A stretch of 64,000 bases of DNA, from NCBI RefSeq assembly GCF_010730195.1, contig NZ_AP022613.1:4526001-4590000 (forward strand). Direction: 5' to 3'. This stretch comes from Mycobacterium conspicuum (GTDB lineage: Bacteria; Actinomycetota; Actinomycetes; Mycobacteriales; Mycobacteriaceae). Below are positions 34,454 to 43,536 of the stretch, one piece after another. The notes below the pieces were generated by a model that was not told where the DNA came from, ran no database searches, and worked only from the letters and a program-made list of their open reading frames with translations. Each line of letters starts with the position of its first letter. Position 1 is the first letter of the stretch. Made by a program: the position numbers and the translations under genes.

Positions 34454-35307
34454 CGAGCACCCCCCAAACGGTCGAGTTTTCCGGTGCCGGTGGCATCACC
34501 CTGATCGCCGACGAATGGAACCGCGGCACCCAAACACCGGCCAGTCGGCCCACGATCCTGATGTTGCACGGCGGCGGCCAGAATCGCTTCTCCTGGAAGA
34601 ACACCGGCCAGATACTCGCCGACGACGGCTTTCACGTCATCGCGCTGGATTCCCGCGGTCACGGGGACAGCGACCGCGCGCCGGATGCGAACTACGACGT
34701 CGAGACGCTGACCGCCGACGTCATGCGCGTGCTGAATGCGATCGACCGGCCGGTGGTGATCATCGGCGCCAGCATGGGCGGGTTGACCGGCATCCTCGCC
34801 GCTGACCGCGCCGGCCCGGCCAAGGTGATCAAATTGGTCCTCGTCGACGTGGTGCCGCGGTTCGAAAAACAGGGCAGCGCCCGCATCCGCGATTTCATGA
34901 TGAGCGGGCTGGACGGTTTCGAGACGCTGGAGCAGGCGGCCGACGCCGTCGCCGCCTACTTGCCCTACCGCAAAAAGCCGCGCAGCCCGGAGGGGCTGAA
35001 GAAGAACCTGCGCCTGCGCGACGGGCGCTGGTATTGGCATTGGGATCCGGCCTTCATGACCAAGCCCGGCGACGATCCCGAGTTGCGCACCGAGAACTTT
35101 GAACACGCGGCGAGAAACCTGGCCGTCCCGGTGCTGCTGATCCGCGGTCGGCTCTCCGACGTCGTCAGCCCGGAAGGCGTCAAGCATTTCCTGGCCACCG
35201 TGCCGCGCGCCGAGTTTGTCGAGCTGTCCAACGCGGGCCACACCGCCGCCGGCGACGACAACGACGCCTTCAGCGACGCCGTGGTGCAGTTTGTCGAGCG
35301 GTCCTAA
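34450..35307 (+). CDS. bpoB: Alpha/beta hydrolase, BpoB-type (annotated peroxidase)
   Basis: A 285-residue alpha/beta hydrolase in the position of M. tuberculosis Rv1123c (BpoB), next to gnd2. The oxyanion strand reads LMLHGGGQNRFSW near residue 37, the nucleophile elbow IGASMGG near residue 104, the acid in IRGRLSDVVSP, and the His in NAGHTAAGD near residue 263. Cofactor-free 'bromoperoxidase' is the traditional name; a serine hydrolase role is more likely. Its stop is 6 bases from the convergent gnd2 stop. Confidence 0.85.
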   Translation: MTSTPQTVEFSGAGGITLIADEWNRGTQTPASRPTILMLHGGGQNRFSWKNTGQILADDGFHVIALDSRGHGDSDRAPDANYDVETLTADVMRVLNAIDRPVVIIGASMGGLTGILAADRAGPAKVIKLVLVDVVPRFEKQGSARIRDFMMSGLDGFETLEQAADAVAAYLPYRKKPRSPEGLKKNLRLRDGRWYWHWDPAFMTKPGDDPELRTENFEHAARNLAVPVLLIRGRLSDVVSPEGVKHFLATVPRAEFVELSNAGHTAAGDDNDAFSDAVVQFVERS

Positions 35308-35313
35308 TTCGTC

Positions 35314-36336
35314 CTAGTTCGCCGGCTTCTCCGCGTGCCCGCCGAACTGCTTGCGCATCGCCGATAGCGCCTTGTTGGCGAAGTCGTCCAGGCTGCGCGA
35401 CGCGAAACGGGACTGCAGCGCCGTCGTGAGCACCGGCGCGGGAACGCCCTCGTCGATCGCCGCGATGGCGGTCCACCGGCCTTCGCCGGAGTCGGAGACC
35501 CGGCCGGAGAACTCGCTGAGTTCGGGCGACTCGTGCAATGCCGACGCGGTCAGATCCAGCAACCAGGAGCCGACGACGCTGCCGCGACGCCACACCTCGG
35601 CGACGTCCTCGATGTGGAAGTTGTACTTGTAGCACTCCGGATTCGACAGCGGCGCGGTTTCGGCGTCGCCCTTCTGGATTCGCGTGCCGATGTCGGCGTT
35701 GCGCAGGATGTTCAACCCCTCGGCCAGGGAGGCCATCATCCCGTATTCGATGCCGTTGTGCACCATCTTGACGAAGTGCCCGGCCCCGGACTGACCGCAG
35801 TACAAATAGCCCTTCTCGGCCTGCGCGACCTCGCCGGTGCGGCCCGGGGTACGCGGGGCGGCGTCCACTCCGGGGGCGATGGTGGAAAACAGCGGCTCGG
35901 CGTGGGCAAAGGCGTCCTCGTCGCCGCCGATCATCAAACAGTAGCCCCGCTCCCGGCCCCACACGCCGCCGCTGGTGCCACAGTCCAAGAGGTGAATACC
36001 CTTCTCGGATAACAACTTCGAGTGCTTCAAGTCATCGCGGTAATAGGAGTTGCCACCGTCGATCACGATGTCCCCGGATTCGAGTGTCTTGGCCAGCTCC
36101 TCGATCACGGAGGTGGTGATGTCGCCCGCGGGCACCATCACCCACACCACGCGTGGGGCGGTCATCTTCTCGGCCAGTTCTTCCAGCGAGTAGACCCCGG
36201 TCGTCCGCTCTTCGCCGTCCATCGCCTTGACGGCGTCCGAATCATGGTCGTACACAACGCATTCGTGCCCGCCGGCGGTCACCCGGCGGGCGATGTTCGC
36301 ACCCATTCGGCCCAGGCCGATCATCCCTAACTGCAT
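35314..36336 (-). CDS. gnd2: 6-phosphogluconate dehydrogenase (decarboxylating)
   Basis: A 340-residue enzyme of the shorter, usually NAD-linked type. It converts 6-phosphogluconate to ribulose 5-phosphate and CO2 in the pentose phosphate pathway. The N-terminal Rossmann motif is IGLGRMGANIARR; substrate-binding motifs are DGGNSYYRDD, LDCGTSGGVWG and KMVHNGIEYGMM. Length and position match M. tuberculosis Rv1122. GGAGACC stands before the ATG. It starts 13 bases after the stop of zwf1, so the two consecutive enzymes of the pathway are made from one transcript. Confidence 0.95.
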   Translation of the reverse strand: MQLGMIGLGRMGANIARRVTAGGHECVVYDHDSDAVKAMDGEERTTGVYSLEELAEKMTAPRVVWVMVPAGDITTSVIEELAKTLESGDIVIDGGNSYYRDDLKHSKLLSEKGIHLLDCGTSGGVWGRERGYCLMIGGDEDAFAHAEPLFSTIAPGVDAAPRTPGRTGEVAQAEKGYLYCGQSGAGHFVKMVHNGIEYGMMASLAEGLNILRNADIGTRIQKGDAETAPLSNPECYKYNFHIEDVAEVWRRGSVVGSWLLDLTASALHESPELSEFSGRVSDSGEGRWTAIAAIDEGVPAPVLTTALQSRFASRSLDDFANKALSAMRKQFGGHAEKPAN

Positions 36337-36349
36337 TGTTCCGGTCTCC

Positions 36350-37759
36350 TTACTCGGCGTCCTGCGTGGCGCGAGGCATCCATGGCTCGTGCCAATGGTG
36401 GTGGCCGCGCATCAACGAATCCGCGGCCTCGGGTCCCCACGACCCGCGCTCGTAGTCGTGGATTTCGCACGGCTTGTCCAGCAGCGGCTGCACGATGCGC
36501 CAGGTCTGCTCGATGCTGTCGATCCGGGCGAAAAGCTGGCGATCGCCGGTCAATGCCGCGTGGAACAGCACCTCGTAGGGCGCCTCCGGTTCGCCGAGGT
36601 CCGCGGCGAATGACGAGTCGAGGTGAACGTCGCGCCACTTGTCACCCACCTGCGCGGACAACTGCAGGCGCATCCCCGGGTCGGGGTCGATGCGCAATAC
36701 CAGTTGGTTGGGCTCGGCCGGCCGGCGTTGCGGCAGGAAGCTCAACCCGGGCACTTTACGCAGGAACAGCCGCACCTCGGTGACCCGCTCGGGTAGACCC
36801 TTCCCCGCCCGCAGGAAGATCGGCACCCCGGCCCAGCGCCAGTTGTCGATCTCGGTTCGCAGCGCGATGTACGTCTCGGTCTGTGAATCCTTCGCCACGC
36901 CCGGCACGTCGGTGTAGCCGTCGTACTGACCGCGCACGCAGTGCTCGGGATCCAGCGCCGGCATCGCGCGATACACCTCGGCCCGCTTGTCATTGAGATC
37001 GTCGGCGCTGGAGCCGACCGGGGGCTCCATCGCGACGACGGCAAGCACCTGCAGCAGATGGTTCTGCACGACGTCGCGCAGGGCGCCCACCGCGTCGTAG
37101 AACTTGCCGCGGTCCTCGACGCCGAAGTTCTCGGCCATCGTGATGTGGATTTCGGCGACGCTGTGGCGGTCCCACACCGCGGCCAGCGCCTGGTTGGCGA
37201 ACCGCAGGTACTCCAGTTCGACGACGGGTTGTTTGCCCAGGAAGTGGTCTACCCGCAGGATCTGGTCTTCCTCCAGCACCGCGCGCAGCCGGGTATTCAG
37301 CTCGCGCGCGGAGTCCAGGTCATGGCCGAACGGCTTTTCCACGGCGACTCGTGCACGCTCGAGCAACCCAACCTTGGCGAGGTTTTCGACGATCGGCGCG
37401 AACAACGCAGGCGGCATTTCCAGGTAGAACAGCGGACGATAGTCCGACCCGATCATCTCCGCCAGCTGGTGATAAAGCTGATCATCGGTGACGTCGCCGT
37501 GGATGTAATCCAGGCGCTCCGCCAGCCGGCCGAACACCTCGTCGTCGATCTTCTCCCCGGCGTCGTTGATCGCTCCCCGCGCCCGGTCGACCAAATCCTC
37601 GACGCTGATGTCGTCGCTGGCCACACCCAAGATCGGGCAATCCAGCAGCTTGCGAGACTCCAACCGGTATAAGGCCCGAAATGTCATCTTGCGGGCGAGA
37701 TCGCCGGTGATCCCGAAGATCACGAACAGGTTCGACGAATCGGCACCGCCGTCAGCCAC
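36350..37759 (-). CDS. zwf1: Glucose-6-phosphate 1-dehydrogenase
   Basis: A 469-residue enzyme oxidising glucose 6-phosphate to 6-phosphogluconolactone. The nucleotide-binding motif FGITGDLARK is at residues 15-24 and the active-site peptide RVDHFLGKQ near residue 171. VAVEKPFGHD is also conserved. The GTG at 37759 is preferred to a frame opening 7 codons earlier because GGGAGG stands 6 bases before it. Orthologous by position to M. tuberculosis Rv1121, followed by gnd2 as there. Confidence 0.95.
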   Translation of the reverse strand: MADGGADSSNLFVIFGITGDLARKMTFRALYRLESRKLLDCPILGVASDDISVEDLVDRARGAINDAGEKIDDEVFGRLAERLDYIHGDVTDDQLYHQLAEMIGSDYRPLFYLEMPPALFAPIVENLAKVGLLERARVAVEKPFGHDLDSARELNTRLRAVLEEDQILRVDHFLGKQPVVELEYLRFANQALAAVWDRHSVAEIHITMAENFGVEDRGKFYDAVGALRDVVQNHLLQVLAVVAMEPPVGSSADDLNDKRAEVYRAMPALDPEHCVRGQYDGYTDVPGVAKDSQTETYIALRTEIDNWRWAGVPIFLRAGKGLPERVTEVRLFLRKVPGLSFLPQRRPAEPNQLVLRIDPDPGMRLQLSAQVGDKWRDVHLDSSFAADLGEPEAPYEVLFHAALTGDRQLFARIDSIEQTWRIVQPLLDKPCEIHDYERGSWGPEAADSLMRGHHHWHEPWMPRATQDAE

Positions 37760-37879
37760 GCCGCACCTCCCGAAAATCACTATCGGCTCACGTCAGACGC
37801 ACTACCCGCGGCGGTCAAAACTCAACCCTAGACACTGCTCAGGGGTCCGACAAGCGCAAGCGATCGCGGAATTGCGAAG

Positions 37880-38713
37880 ATGCGTGACGTGGGTAACGCG
37901 CTGCAAATTGCGGTCTTTGTGCTCGCCGGCGTTGGGGTGATCGAAGCATGCGCGCTGGTTGTGTTGTGGAGATTGCTGGTGCGTAGCCGCCAGGAGACCG
38001 AAGAGTTAAGGCAACGCACCGACGCCCGAGCCCGCCTGCTGTCGAGCGGGCGCGAGGCCGTCAAGACGGTGTGGAACACCGCGAACATCATGCGCAAGGA
38101 GGGGTTTGGCGCGGCCGTGCGCAGCTCGATCGAGGACCTCGCCGACTGGGCCGAGGTGGAGCGGCCCGACCTGGCCCGGGTCACCCGCGACGGCCGCGTG
38201 GTGATCATGTTCTCCGACATCGAGGAGTCCACCGCGTTGAACGAGCGGATCGGCGACCGCGCGTGGGTCAAGCTGATCGGCTCGCACGACAAGCTGGTGT
38301 CGCGACTGGTGCAGCGCCAGTCCGGGCATGTGGTGAAGAGTCAGGGCGACGGATTCATGATCGCCTTCGCCCGTGCCGAACAGGCGGTGCGGTGCGGTAT
38401 CGACATGCAGCACGAACTAAGGAAAGACGGAAAACGCAAGCGGCACGAGGAAATTCGGGTGCGCATCGGCATCCACATGGGCCGCTCGGTGCGCCGCGGC
38501 GACGATCTGTTCGGGCGCAACGTCGCAATGGCGGCCCGGGTCGCCGCGCAAGCGGCCGGCGGCGAGATCCTGGTGAGCCAACCGGTGCGCGACGCCCTGC
38601 GCGACAACAACGAGATCAGATTCGACGAGGGCCGCGACGTCGAGTTGAAAGGCTTTTCCGGCAGTCACCGGTTGTTCGCGGTAGAAGACGAGCCCGATCC
38701 CGATTTGGACTGA
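37880..38713 (+). CDS. Class III adenylyl cyclase, Ma1120-like, membrane-anchored
   Basis: A 277-residue protein with one N-terminal transmembrane helix (IAVFVLAGVGVIEACALVVL), a short linker and a class III cyclase catalytic domain from about residue 100. The metal-binding aspartates are D113 (FSDIEES) and D157 (SQGDGFM); K153 suits adenine recognition; the Asn/Arg segment is FGRNVAMAAR. All are present, so it should make cyclic AMP. By position it corresponds to M. tuberculosis Rv1120c, which is degenerate, and to the studied M. avium cyclase Ma1120. It is divergent from zwf1 across 120 bases and overlaps the next gene tail-to-tail by 49 bases. Confidence 0.88.
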   Translation: MRDVGNALQIAVFVLAGVGVIEACALVVLWRLLVRSRQETEELRQRTDARARLLSSGREAVKTVWNTANIMRKEGFGAAVRSSIEDLADWAEVERPDLARVTRDGRVVIMFSDIEESTALNERIGDRAWVKLIGSHDKLVSRLVQRQSGHVVKSQGDGFMIAFARAEQAVRCGIDMQHELRKDGKRKRHEEIRVRIGIHMGRSVRRGDDLFGRNVAMAARVAAQAAGGEILVSQPVRDALRDNNEIRFDEGRDVELKGFSGSHRLFAVEDEPDPDLD

Positions 38714-38874
38714 AAACCGTCCGCCTCGTATTCGGCCAGCTTCTGGTGTAGCCGGGAGCGGATCTCGTCGGGGGTGTAGGCGCGCCGCTTGCGCTGGTCG
38801 CGCGCGACCAGAACGCCGCCGGCGACCACGCCGGCGACACCGGCCAGGCCGATCCACTTCCATACACTGCGCAT
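38665..38874 (-). CDS. Small membrane-anchored protein
   Basis: A 69-residue protein beginning MRSVWKWIGLAGVAGVVAGG, a single transmembrane helix near the N-terminus, then a basic KRRAYTPDEIRSRLHQKL segment and a Ser/Gly-rich tail. The ATG at 38874 is chosen over earlier in-frame codons because the hydrophobic helix then starts directly. Its 3' end overlaps the end of the cyclase gene on the other strand. Small proteins with this pattern are conserved in mycobacteria; the function is unknown. Confidence 0.65.
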   Translation of the reverse strand: MRSVWKWIGLAGVAGVVAGGVLVARDQRKRRAYTPDEIRSRLHQKLAEYEADGFQSKSGSGSSSTANNR

Positions 38875-38966
38875 AATTGACAGGCTATTACCGCCGTGGA
38901 AGAAGTAGCCAGCTTTCATGACAATGTCGCCGTCATCAACGGAGCTGACAGTGAGAGGCAAACACC

Positions 38967-39332
38967 ATGAGTGACAACCGATCTGAGGGGCTGGAAGTGC
39001 TCAGGCAGCTGCTGCCCGGCCTGCCGGACACGATCAGCAGCCTGCGCGACGGCGGAGTCGCCGACGAACTCATCGAGCTGAGCCTTGAGCACGTTTTCGG
39101 CGCGTTGTGGACGCGTCCCGGCCTGGATCGCCGGTCCCGCAGCCTGGTAACCCTCGGCGCGCTCATCGCGCTGCGCGCCAGCGACGAATTGAAGCTCCAC
39201 TTCCAGATCGCGCTGAACAATGGGCTGACCCTCGAGGAGATCGAAGAGGTGATCTACCACCTGACCGGCTACGCCGGCTATCCGGCGGCCGTCAGCGCGC
39301 GCAAGGTGGCGAACGAGGTGCTCAAGCGCTGA
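38967..39332 (+). CDS. Carboxymuconolactone decarboxylase-like protein
   Basis: A 121-residue all-helical protein of the CMD/AhpD family. Typical segments are RPGLDRRSRSLVTLGALIAL, LKLHFQIALNNGLTLEEI and VIYHLTGYAGYPAA. The Cys-x-x-Cys pair of AhpD is missing, so it is not a peroxidase partner and is closer to the decarboxylase-like branch. The GTGAGAGG upstream supports the ATG. Its stop codon overlaps the next start (TGATG), giving coupled translation with the YiiX-like gene. Confidence 0.82.
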   Translation: MSDNRSEGLEVLRQLLPGLPDTISSLRDGGVADELIELSLEHVFGALWTRPGLDRRSRSLVTLGALIALRASDELKLHFQIALNNGLTLEEIEEVIYHLTGYAGYPAAVSARKVANEVLKR

Positions 39333-40012
39333 TGTTGAGCCTCGACCAAGCACTCGACGAAACCCGGACCGGCGATTTGTGGTTGTTTCGCGGCGGTTCG
39401 GGACCCGACCGTGCCATCCAGACCTTGACGAACGCGCCGGTGAACCATGTCGGGATGACGGTGGCCATCGACGACTTGCCGCCGTTGATCTGGCATGCCG
39501 AACTTGGCGACAAACTGGTCGACCTGTGGACCGGAGCCAATCACCGTGGGGTGCAGCTCAACGATCTGCGCCAAGCCGTCCTGCAGTGGACCGGGCGCTA
39601 CCACCAGCGCTGCTGGCTGCGCCAGCTGACGCCGGACATCACCGGCCAGCAAGAGAACGCGCTGCTGCGGGTGATCGCGCGGATGGACGGCACGGCGTTT
39701 CCCACCACCGCGCGGTTGACCGGCCGCTGGTTTCGTGGCCGGCTGCCCACCATCAACGATTGGGTCAGGGGGATCCCGGTGGTGGACAAGAAGGTTCGTG
39801 AACAGACGCGGCGGCGCCGGGAAGAACGCAAGATGAGCCTGTCTACCGCGTACTGCGCGGAGACCGTGGCGATCACCTACGAGGAAATGGGACTGCTGGT
39901 CACGGATAAGGAAACCCACTGGTTCGACCCCGGCAAGTTTTGGAGCGGTGACACGTTGCCGCTGGCGCCGGGTTATCAGTTGGGTAACGAAATCGCGGTG
40001 GATGTCGAGTGA
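39332..40012 (+). CDS. Permuted papain-like (YiiX/NlpC-P60 superfamily) protein
   Basis: A 226-residue protein. Early on it has GDLWLFRGGSG and then NHVGMTVAID near residue 37; near the C-terminus it has TAYCAETVAITYEEMGL near residue 175. A His in an N/S-HVG motif before a Cys in YCAE is the order found in circularly permuted NlpC/P60 and YiiX-like enzymes, which hydrolyse amide or thioester bonds. Both residues are in place. By position and strand it could be the counterpart of M. tuberculosis Rv1118c. It is translationally coupled to the preceding CMD-like gene. Substrate unknown. Confidence 0.65.
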   Translation: MLSLDQALDETRTGDLWLFRGGSGPDRAIQTLTNAPVNHVGMTVAIDDLPPLIWHAELGDKLVDLWTGANHRGVQLNDLRQAVLQWTGRYHQRCWLRQLTPDITGQQENALLRVIARMDGTAFPTTARLTGRWFRGRLPTINDWVRGIPVVDKKVREQTRRRREERKMSLSTAYCAETVAITYEEMGLLVTDKETHWFDPGKFWSGDTLPLAPGYQLGNEIAVDVE

Positions 40013-40113
40013 TGTAAACCACAAATCGGCCGGCGATATGGCCTCGGTCATACCAAGGCCATTCGCCGGCCGATTTATTCGGCAAATCAATTCAATTGCC
40101 GAATGGAGAATTG

Positions 40114-40680
40114 TTATGTATTCGCGATTCCGGGGGCACCGATTGGCTCCGGAGCCGGGGGCGGCGGCAGGTCTGGAGCCGGAGGCGGCGGCAGGTCCGG
40201 AGCGGGAGCCGGCGCGTCCACCAGGATCGCGGGCGATGGTGGCGGTGGCGGTGCGTCGGGCGGCGGCGGGAGGCCCGGGCCCTCCTCCGGCATCGGCAGG
40301 AACATGTGGTGGGTGAATTGCGGCTGATAGGCGCCGCCACCACCGATGCGCACGCCGCCACCTTCACCGCTGGACACCGGCGTTCCGTCGGGCAGGGTGG
40401 CCGCCGTGTGGTGGCCATTCCAGCCGACGACCAACGCGTTGGGGGCGGTTCCGTATTGGAAGCCCCGCGCCAGTAGGGCCGCTTCTTCGTTCCCGGTGTT
40501 GAAGCGGCTGCCGAAAACCGGCCGCTCGGTAGCCGCATTTGTAACCCATGAAACCAACCCCGAGCAGTCGGTCCCAGCAGGAGAATCTCCACCAGCAATA
40601 TAGGGCGTGCCGGAAACCTGATTAACAAGCGCCAGCAACGTCGCAATAGTAATCATGGGGAGCGAGGCTAGCAATAACAT
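40114..40680 (-). CDS. NlpC/P60-type peptidoglycan hydrolase-like protein
   Basis: About 188 residues. The NlpC/P60 signature GTDCSGLVSW gives the Cys, and NGHHTAATLPDG gives the His. A glycine-rich block and FTHHMFLP follow; the same wording is common in mycobacteriophage tape-measure peptidase domains. The C-terminus is a proline/alanine-rich tail (PDLPPPPAPDL). No clear signal peptide or ribosome site fixes the start: ATG 40680, ATG 40656 and GTG 40713 are all possible. The likely role is cutting D-Glu/mDAP links in peptidoglycan, or binding it. Confidence 0.72.
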   Translation of the reverse strand: MLLLASLPMITIATLLALVNQVSGTPYIAGGDSPAGTDCSGLVSWVTNAATERPVFGSRFNTGNEEAALLARGFQYGTAPNALVVGWNGHHTAATLPDGTPVSSGEGGGVRIGGGGAYQPQFTHHMFLPMPEEGPGLPPPPDAPPPPPSPAILVDAPAPAPDLPPPPAPDLPPPPAPEPIGAPGIANT

Positions 40681-40797
40681 ACTTAGCGAACCAAAATTTG
40701 TGACTGGCGTCACGCCTCAATTGAATAATGGCTTGCGGTATATAACCACACAATGTCACATAAAGGCGAATAAACGAGAACAAAAGCGCTTTGTTCA

Positions 40798-41343
40798 TTG
40801 TCAATCGCGCTGACCTGCCCCGAGGTGCTGACGAGTACGGTTCAAGTCGTGCCGCTGCGCTATGTCGACCCGCACCAGAAGCGAGGCCGCCTGTATCGGG
40901 CCACTGTCCGTTTCGGGCGGTCTCGGGCCGGCCAGTTCATGGCGCGCCACATCGCACGCCACACCGATCCCTATTTGTTCCGGCTTACCGGCGGCCGGGT
41001 GAACATGGGCGCGATCATCAACGCGCCGCTCGTCTCGACCGGGGCGAAGACGGGCCAGCGGCGTGAGGTGCAACTCACCTACTTCCACGACGGCCCCGAC
41101 GTGATCCTGCTGGCGTCGAACTACGGGGGAAGCAAGCACCCGCAGTGGTATTACAACCTGAAGGCGCATCCCGACTGCGAGTTCGGAGGCCAGAGCTTCA
41201 CGGCCGGCGAGGTCACCGATTCGGACGAATACGCGCGGCTCTTTGTACTGGCCGAGCGGGTCTACGCCGGGTATCGCGATTACCGCGACCAGACGTCACC
41301 CGTCGGCCGGCGGATTCCGATGTTCCGACTCAAACCGCGCTAG
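40798..41343 (+). CDS. Deazaflavin-dependent (Ddn-like) nitroreductase family protein
   Basis: Up to 181 residues. The split-barrel F420-binding family to which Ddn belongs is shown by APLVSTGAKTGQRREVQLTYF, ILLASNYGGSKHPQWYYNLKAHP and CEFGGQSF. These proteins use F420H2 to reduce quinones or nitro compounds, or bind fatty acids. The start is uncertain: TTG 40798, GTG 40825 and GTG 40849 are in frame with no strong ribosome site, and the conserved part begins after the last of these. A second family member lies at 42995. Confidence 0.82.
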   Translation: MSIALTCPEVLTSTVQVVPLRYVDPHQKRGRLYRATVRFGRSRAGQFMARHIARHTDPYLFRLTGGRVNMGAIINAPLVSTGAKTGQRREVQLTYFHDGPDVILLASNYGGSKHPQWYYNLKAHPDCEFGGQSFTAGEVTDSDEYARLFVLAERVYAGYRDYRDQTSPVGRRIPMFRLKPR

Positions 41344-41714
41344 GCCGGGGTCCAGATTCCGTTGTTCCAGAACCCCCACACCCCGGTGGTCGGGTTCCAC
41401 ATCAGATGAGCCCCCGGCGCCCACGCTGGCGGCGCAGGAGGCGGCGGCGCCCACCCCGGCATAGGCCCCCACGGTCCCGAACCCACCGCACCGTTTTGGC
41501 CCGCCAGACCTTGCCAGTCGTGGCAGCGGCCCCAATCCCAGTCGTAGGCGGTGCCCCAGCCCGGGTTCCAGGGATCACCCGGACACCAGTGATTGCCGGG
41601 CGCCGGAGCCGCTTGCGCCGAAGTGCCACCGGCCAGTCCGAACGCGGTGAGAATGAGACAGCTGCCCGCAAGTGCGCCGCCGAACCACCGAATCCACTGC
41701 TTGATCGTCGCCAT
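41340..41714 (-). CDS. Small secreted Trp/Pro-rich protein
   Basis: A 124-residue protein with a signal peptide (WFGGALAGSCLILTAFGLAG, cleavage near AQA-AP, residue 35). The mature part has WCPGDPWNPGWG and YDWDWGRCHDW, so two cysteines in an aromatic-rich core, then a proline-rich stretch and WNPTTGVWGFWNNGIW. Proteins with this core recur in mycobacteria and are exported. No activity is known. It overlaps the end of the convergent Ddn-like gene by 4 bases. Confidence 0.72.
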   Translation of the reverse strand: MATIKQWIRWFGGALAGSCLILTAFGLAGGTSAQAAPAPGNHWCPGDPWNPGWGTAYDWDWGRCHDWQGLAGQNGAVGSGPWGPMPGWAPPPPAPPAWAPGAHLMWNPTTGVWGFWNNGIWTPA

Positions 41715-41847
41715 CTCCCAAGCATTTCGCTTCGACCGAGATCAAGCAATAACTGAGTCAAAGTCAGCTCACCGTCGATTCGGACGACGTGTAGCGCACA
41801 CGGCCCGCTGAGCGAAGGGCCACGTGAAACCCCTTCTCGCGCAGGAC

Positions 41848-42837
41848 CTAATTACCGATCCGCGCGAATGCCTCGAGCTCCCGGGCAACGTCGGGACCCG
41901 AGGGAGTGTACATAACCTCCTGGTGACCCGCTGCTGCGAGTCGGCCGATCGTCTGTCTCATAACCGAGGGGCCACCGACCTTCAGCGCCAACACATTTGA
42001 GATTCGACTGTTGAGGTCCAGGTGCTCAAGCAGTGAAACGTCACGTTCGGAGAGATGAGTGGCGTGGCCCTCAAAAGCGAGCAAATGACGTTCCTCTGCT
42101 GGGCCCAGCGCCTCGAGGGAGGCTCTCCAGGCAGCCCCGCCCGGCAACGCGTCGACCGCGGCCGCGCCGCCATAGTGATAAGCCGTGTGCCACACGGCCA
42201 CTCCCCATGGTCCGACCGCCCGCAGAACGCGAGTTGAGCGCGGATCCTCACCTTCGTCGAGCACCGTGCCGGCAATCATCGTGGCGGACGGCAGCTTCGG
42301 GTGAGGCGGTCCGATTACCCCGTCTGCCACTTCATGCGCCCGCTCGTTACCGCGTGGGCCCAGCACACTGAGCCAGAGCGGGGCTTGGACCGGCCGCGGA
42401 GCCGACATGCCTGGCCAATGCAGCATGCGCACCGGCTTGCCATCAAGCACAACGGTCTCTCCCGCCAGCACGCGTCGCAGCGAGCCGACGTAGTCGAATA
42501 ATGCGCTCAGGGGCATCGGGGGCTGACCCAAAGTTGCATGAGCCGTGTTGCCGGTGCCGAAGCATGCGCGGAATCGGTTGCCGGACAGTCGAACGATCGT
42601 CGCGATCCCCGATGCCATCGCCATTACCGAGCGTTGCGACGGAATGAGGACTGCGGTGGCCAGCCCGATCCGCGTCGTCCGGCTGGCCGCCAACGCGAGG
42701 TGCGCGAACGGGTCCTCCCACAGCGGAGCGGAATCGAAGATCCACACCCTCGCGTAGCCCAGCGATTCGGCCAACACCGCCAGATCGGCGAAGTCGGGCC
42801 CCGGGGGCAGCCCACAGGAGAGTTCGATATCGGCCAT
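41848..42837 (-). CDS. LLM-class flavin/F420-dependent oxidoreductase
   Basis: A 329-residue TIM-barrel oxidoreductase of the luciferase-like monooxygenase class. Recognisable parts are LAESLGYARVWIFDSAPLW, ASRTTRIGLATAVLIPSQRS and the GNRFRACFGTG strand. In mycobacteria this class mostly uses F420. The substrate cannot be told. It starts at ATG 42837 and diverges from the Ddn-like gene at 42995; both may use the same cofactor. Confidence 0.82.
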   Translation of the reverse strand: MADIELSCGLPPGPDFADLAVLAESLGYARVWIFDSAPLWEDPFAHLALAASRTTRIGLATAVLIPSQRSVMAMASGIATIVRLSGNRFRACFGTGNTAHATLGQPPMPLSALFDYVGSLRRVLAGETVVLDGKPVRMLHWPGMSAPRPVQAPLWLSVLGPRGNERAHEVADGVIGPPHPKLPSATMIAGTVLDEGEDPRSTRVLRAVGPWGVAVWHTAYHYGGAAAVDALPGGAAWRASLEALGPAEERHLLAFEGHATHLSERDVSLLEHLDLNSRISNVLALKVGGPSVMRQTIGRLAAAGHQEVMYTPSGPDVARELEAFARIGN

Positions 42838-42994
42838 GTCGTTACATCTAAGCGACGTGTGGCTCCGTTGCCAACGACGTAGACGGGGGCCCGCACAAAC
42901 TGGACGGGCGCGTGGTTACATGAAGCAACCTGGCGAAGGCAGCGACACGGGCTGGTCCAATCCCCTTCGCCCCGTCTAACGTTCAGGAGTCATC

Positions 42995-43489
42995 ATGGGC
43001 GACGCCGATGCCGCAGCAATCCGCAAAGTGCGAAGCGACTGGATCAGCGAGCACCTCGAGACCTATCTGACCTCCGCCGGCACGCGGGGCCACATCATGG
43101 ACCTGACCGAGATCGGCGGTCGGGCGGTGACCACGCACTGCCTGATCAAGTATGTGGGCCGCAAGTCGGGCAAGGTCTACATCACGCCGCTGATCTATGG
43201 CAACGTCGGAGGCGAGATCGTCGTCGTCGCATCCAAGGGCGGCGCCGACACGCACCCGGGTTGGTACTTGAATATCTTGGCCAGCAACACAATCGGAGTG
43301 CAGATCGCAACCCAAGCGTTCGAGGCGACGTGGCGGGAGCCCGAAGGCGAAGAGCGCCACCAGGTATGGGCGTACATGGCTCACCTGTATCCGCCGTACC
43401 TCACCTATCAGCAGTCGACCAGCCGACAAATCCCGCTGGTGATGTTGACGCTGGGCCGCCCGATCGACGTGTTCACCGCGGAAGGGTGA
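42995..43489 (+). CDS. Deazaflavin-dependent (Ddn-like) nitroreductase family protein
   Basis: A 164-residue split-barrel protein. The family core is HCLIKYVGRKSGKVYITPLIY and VVVASKGGADTHPGWYLNILA, close to the Ddn F420-binding pattern. CAGGAG stands 9 bases before the ATG. It shares its fold with the protein at 40798 but is a different branch. It is divergent from the LLM oxidoreductase gene across 157 bases. Confidence 0.85.
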   Translation: MGDADAAAIRKVRSDWISEHLETYLTSAGTRGHIMDLTEIGGRAVTTHCLIKYVGRKSGKVYITPLIYGNVGGEIVVVASKGGADTHPGWYLNILASNTIGVQIATQAFEATWREPEGEERHQVWAYMAHLYPPYLTYQQSTSRQIPLVMLTLGRPIDVFTAEG

Positions 43490-43536
43490 TCCTGGTAGCC
43501 GTCGCCAAAGACGTTAAGGCGCAGCGGATTTCTGCT

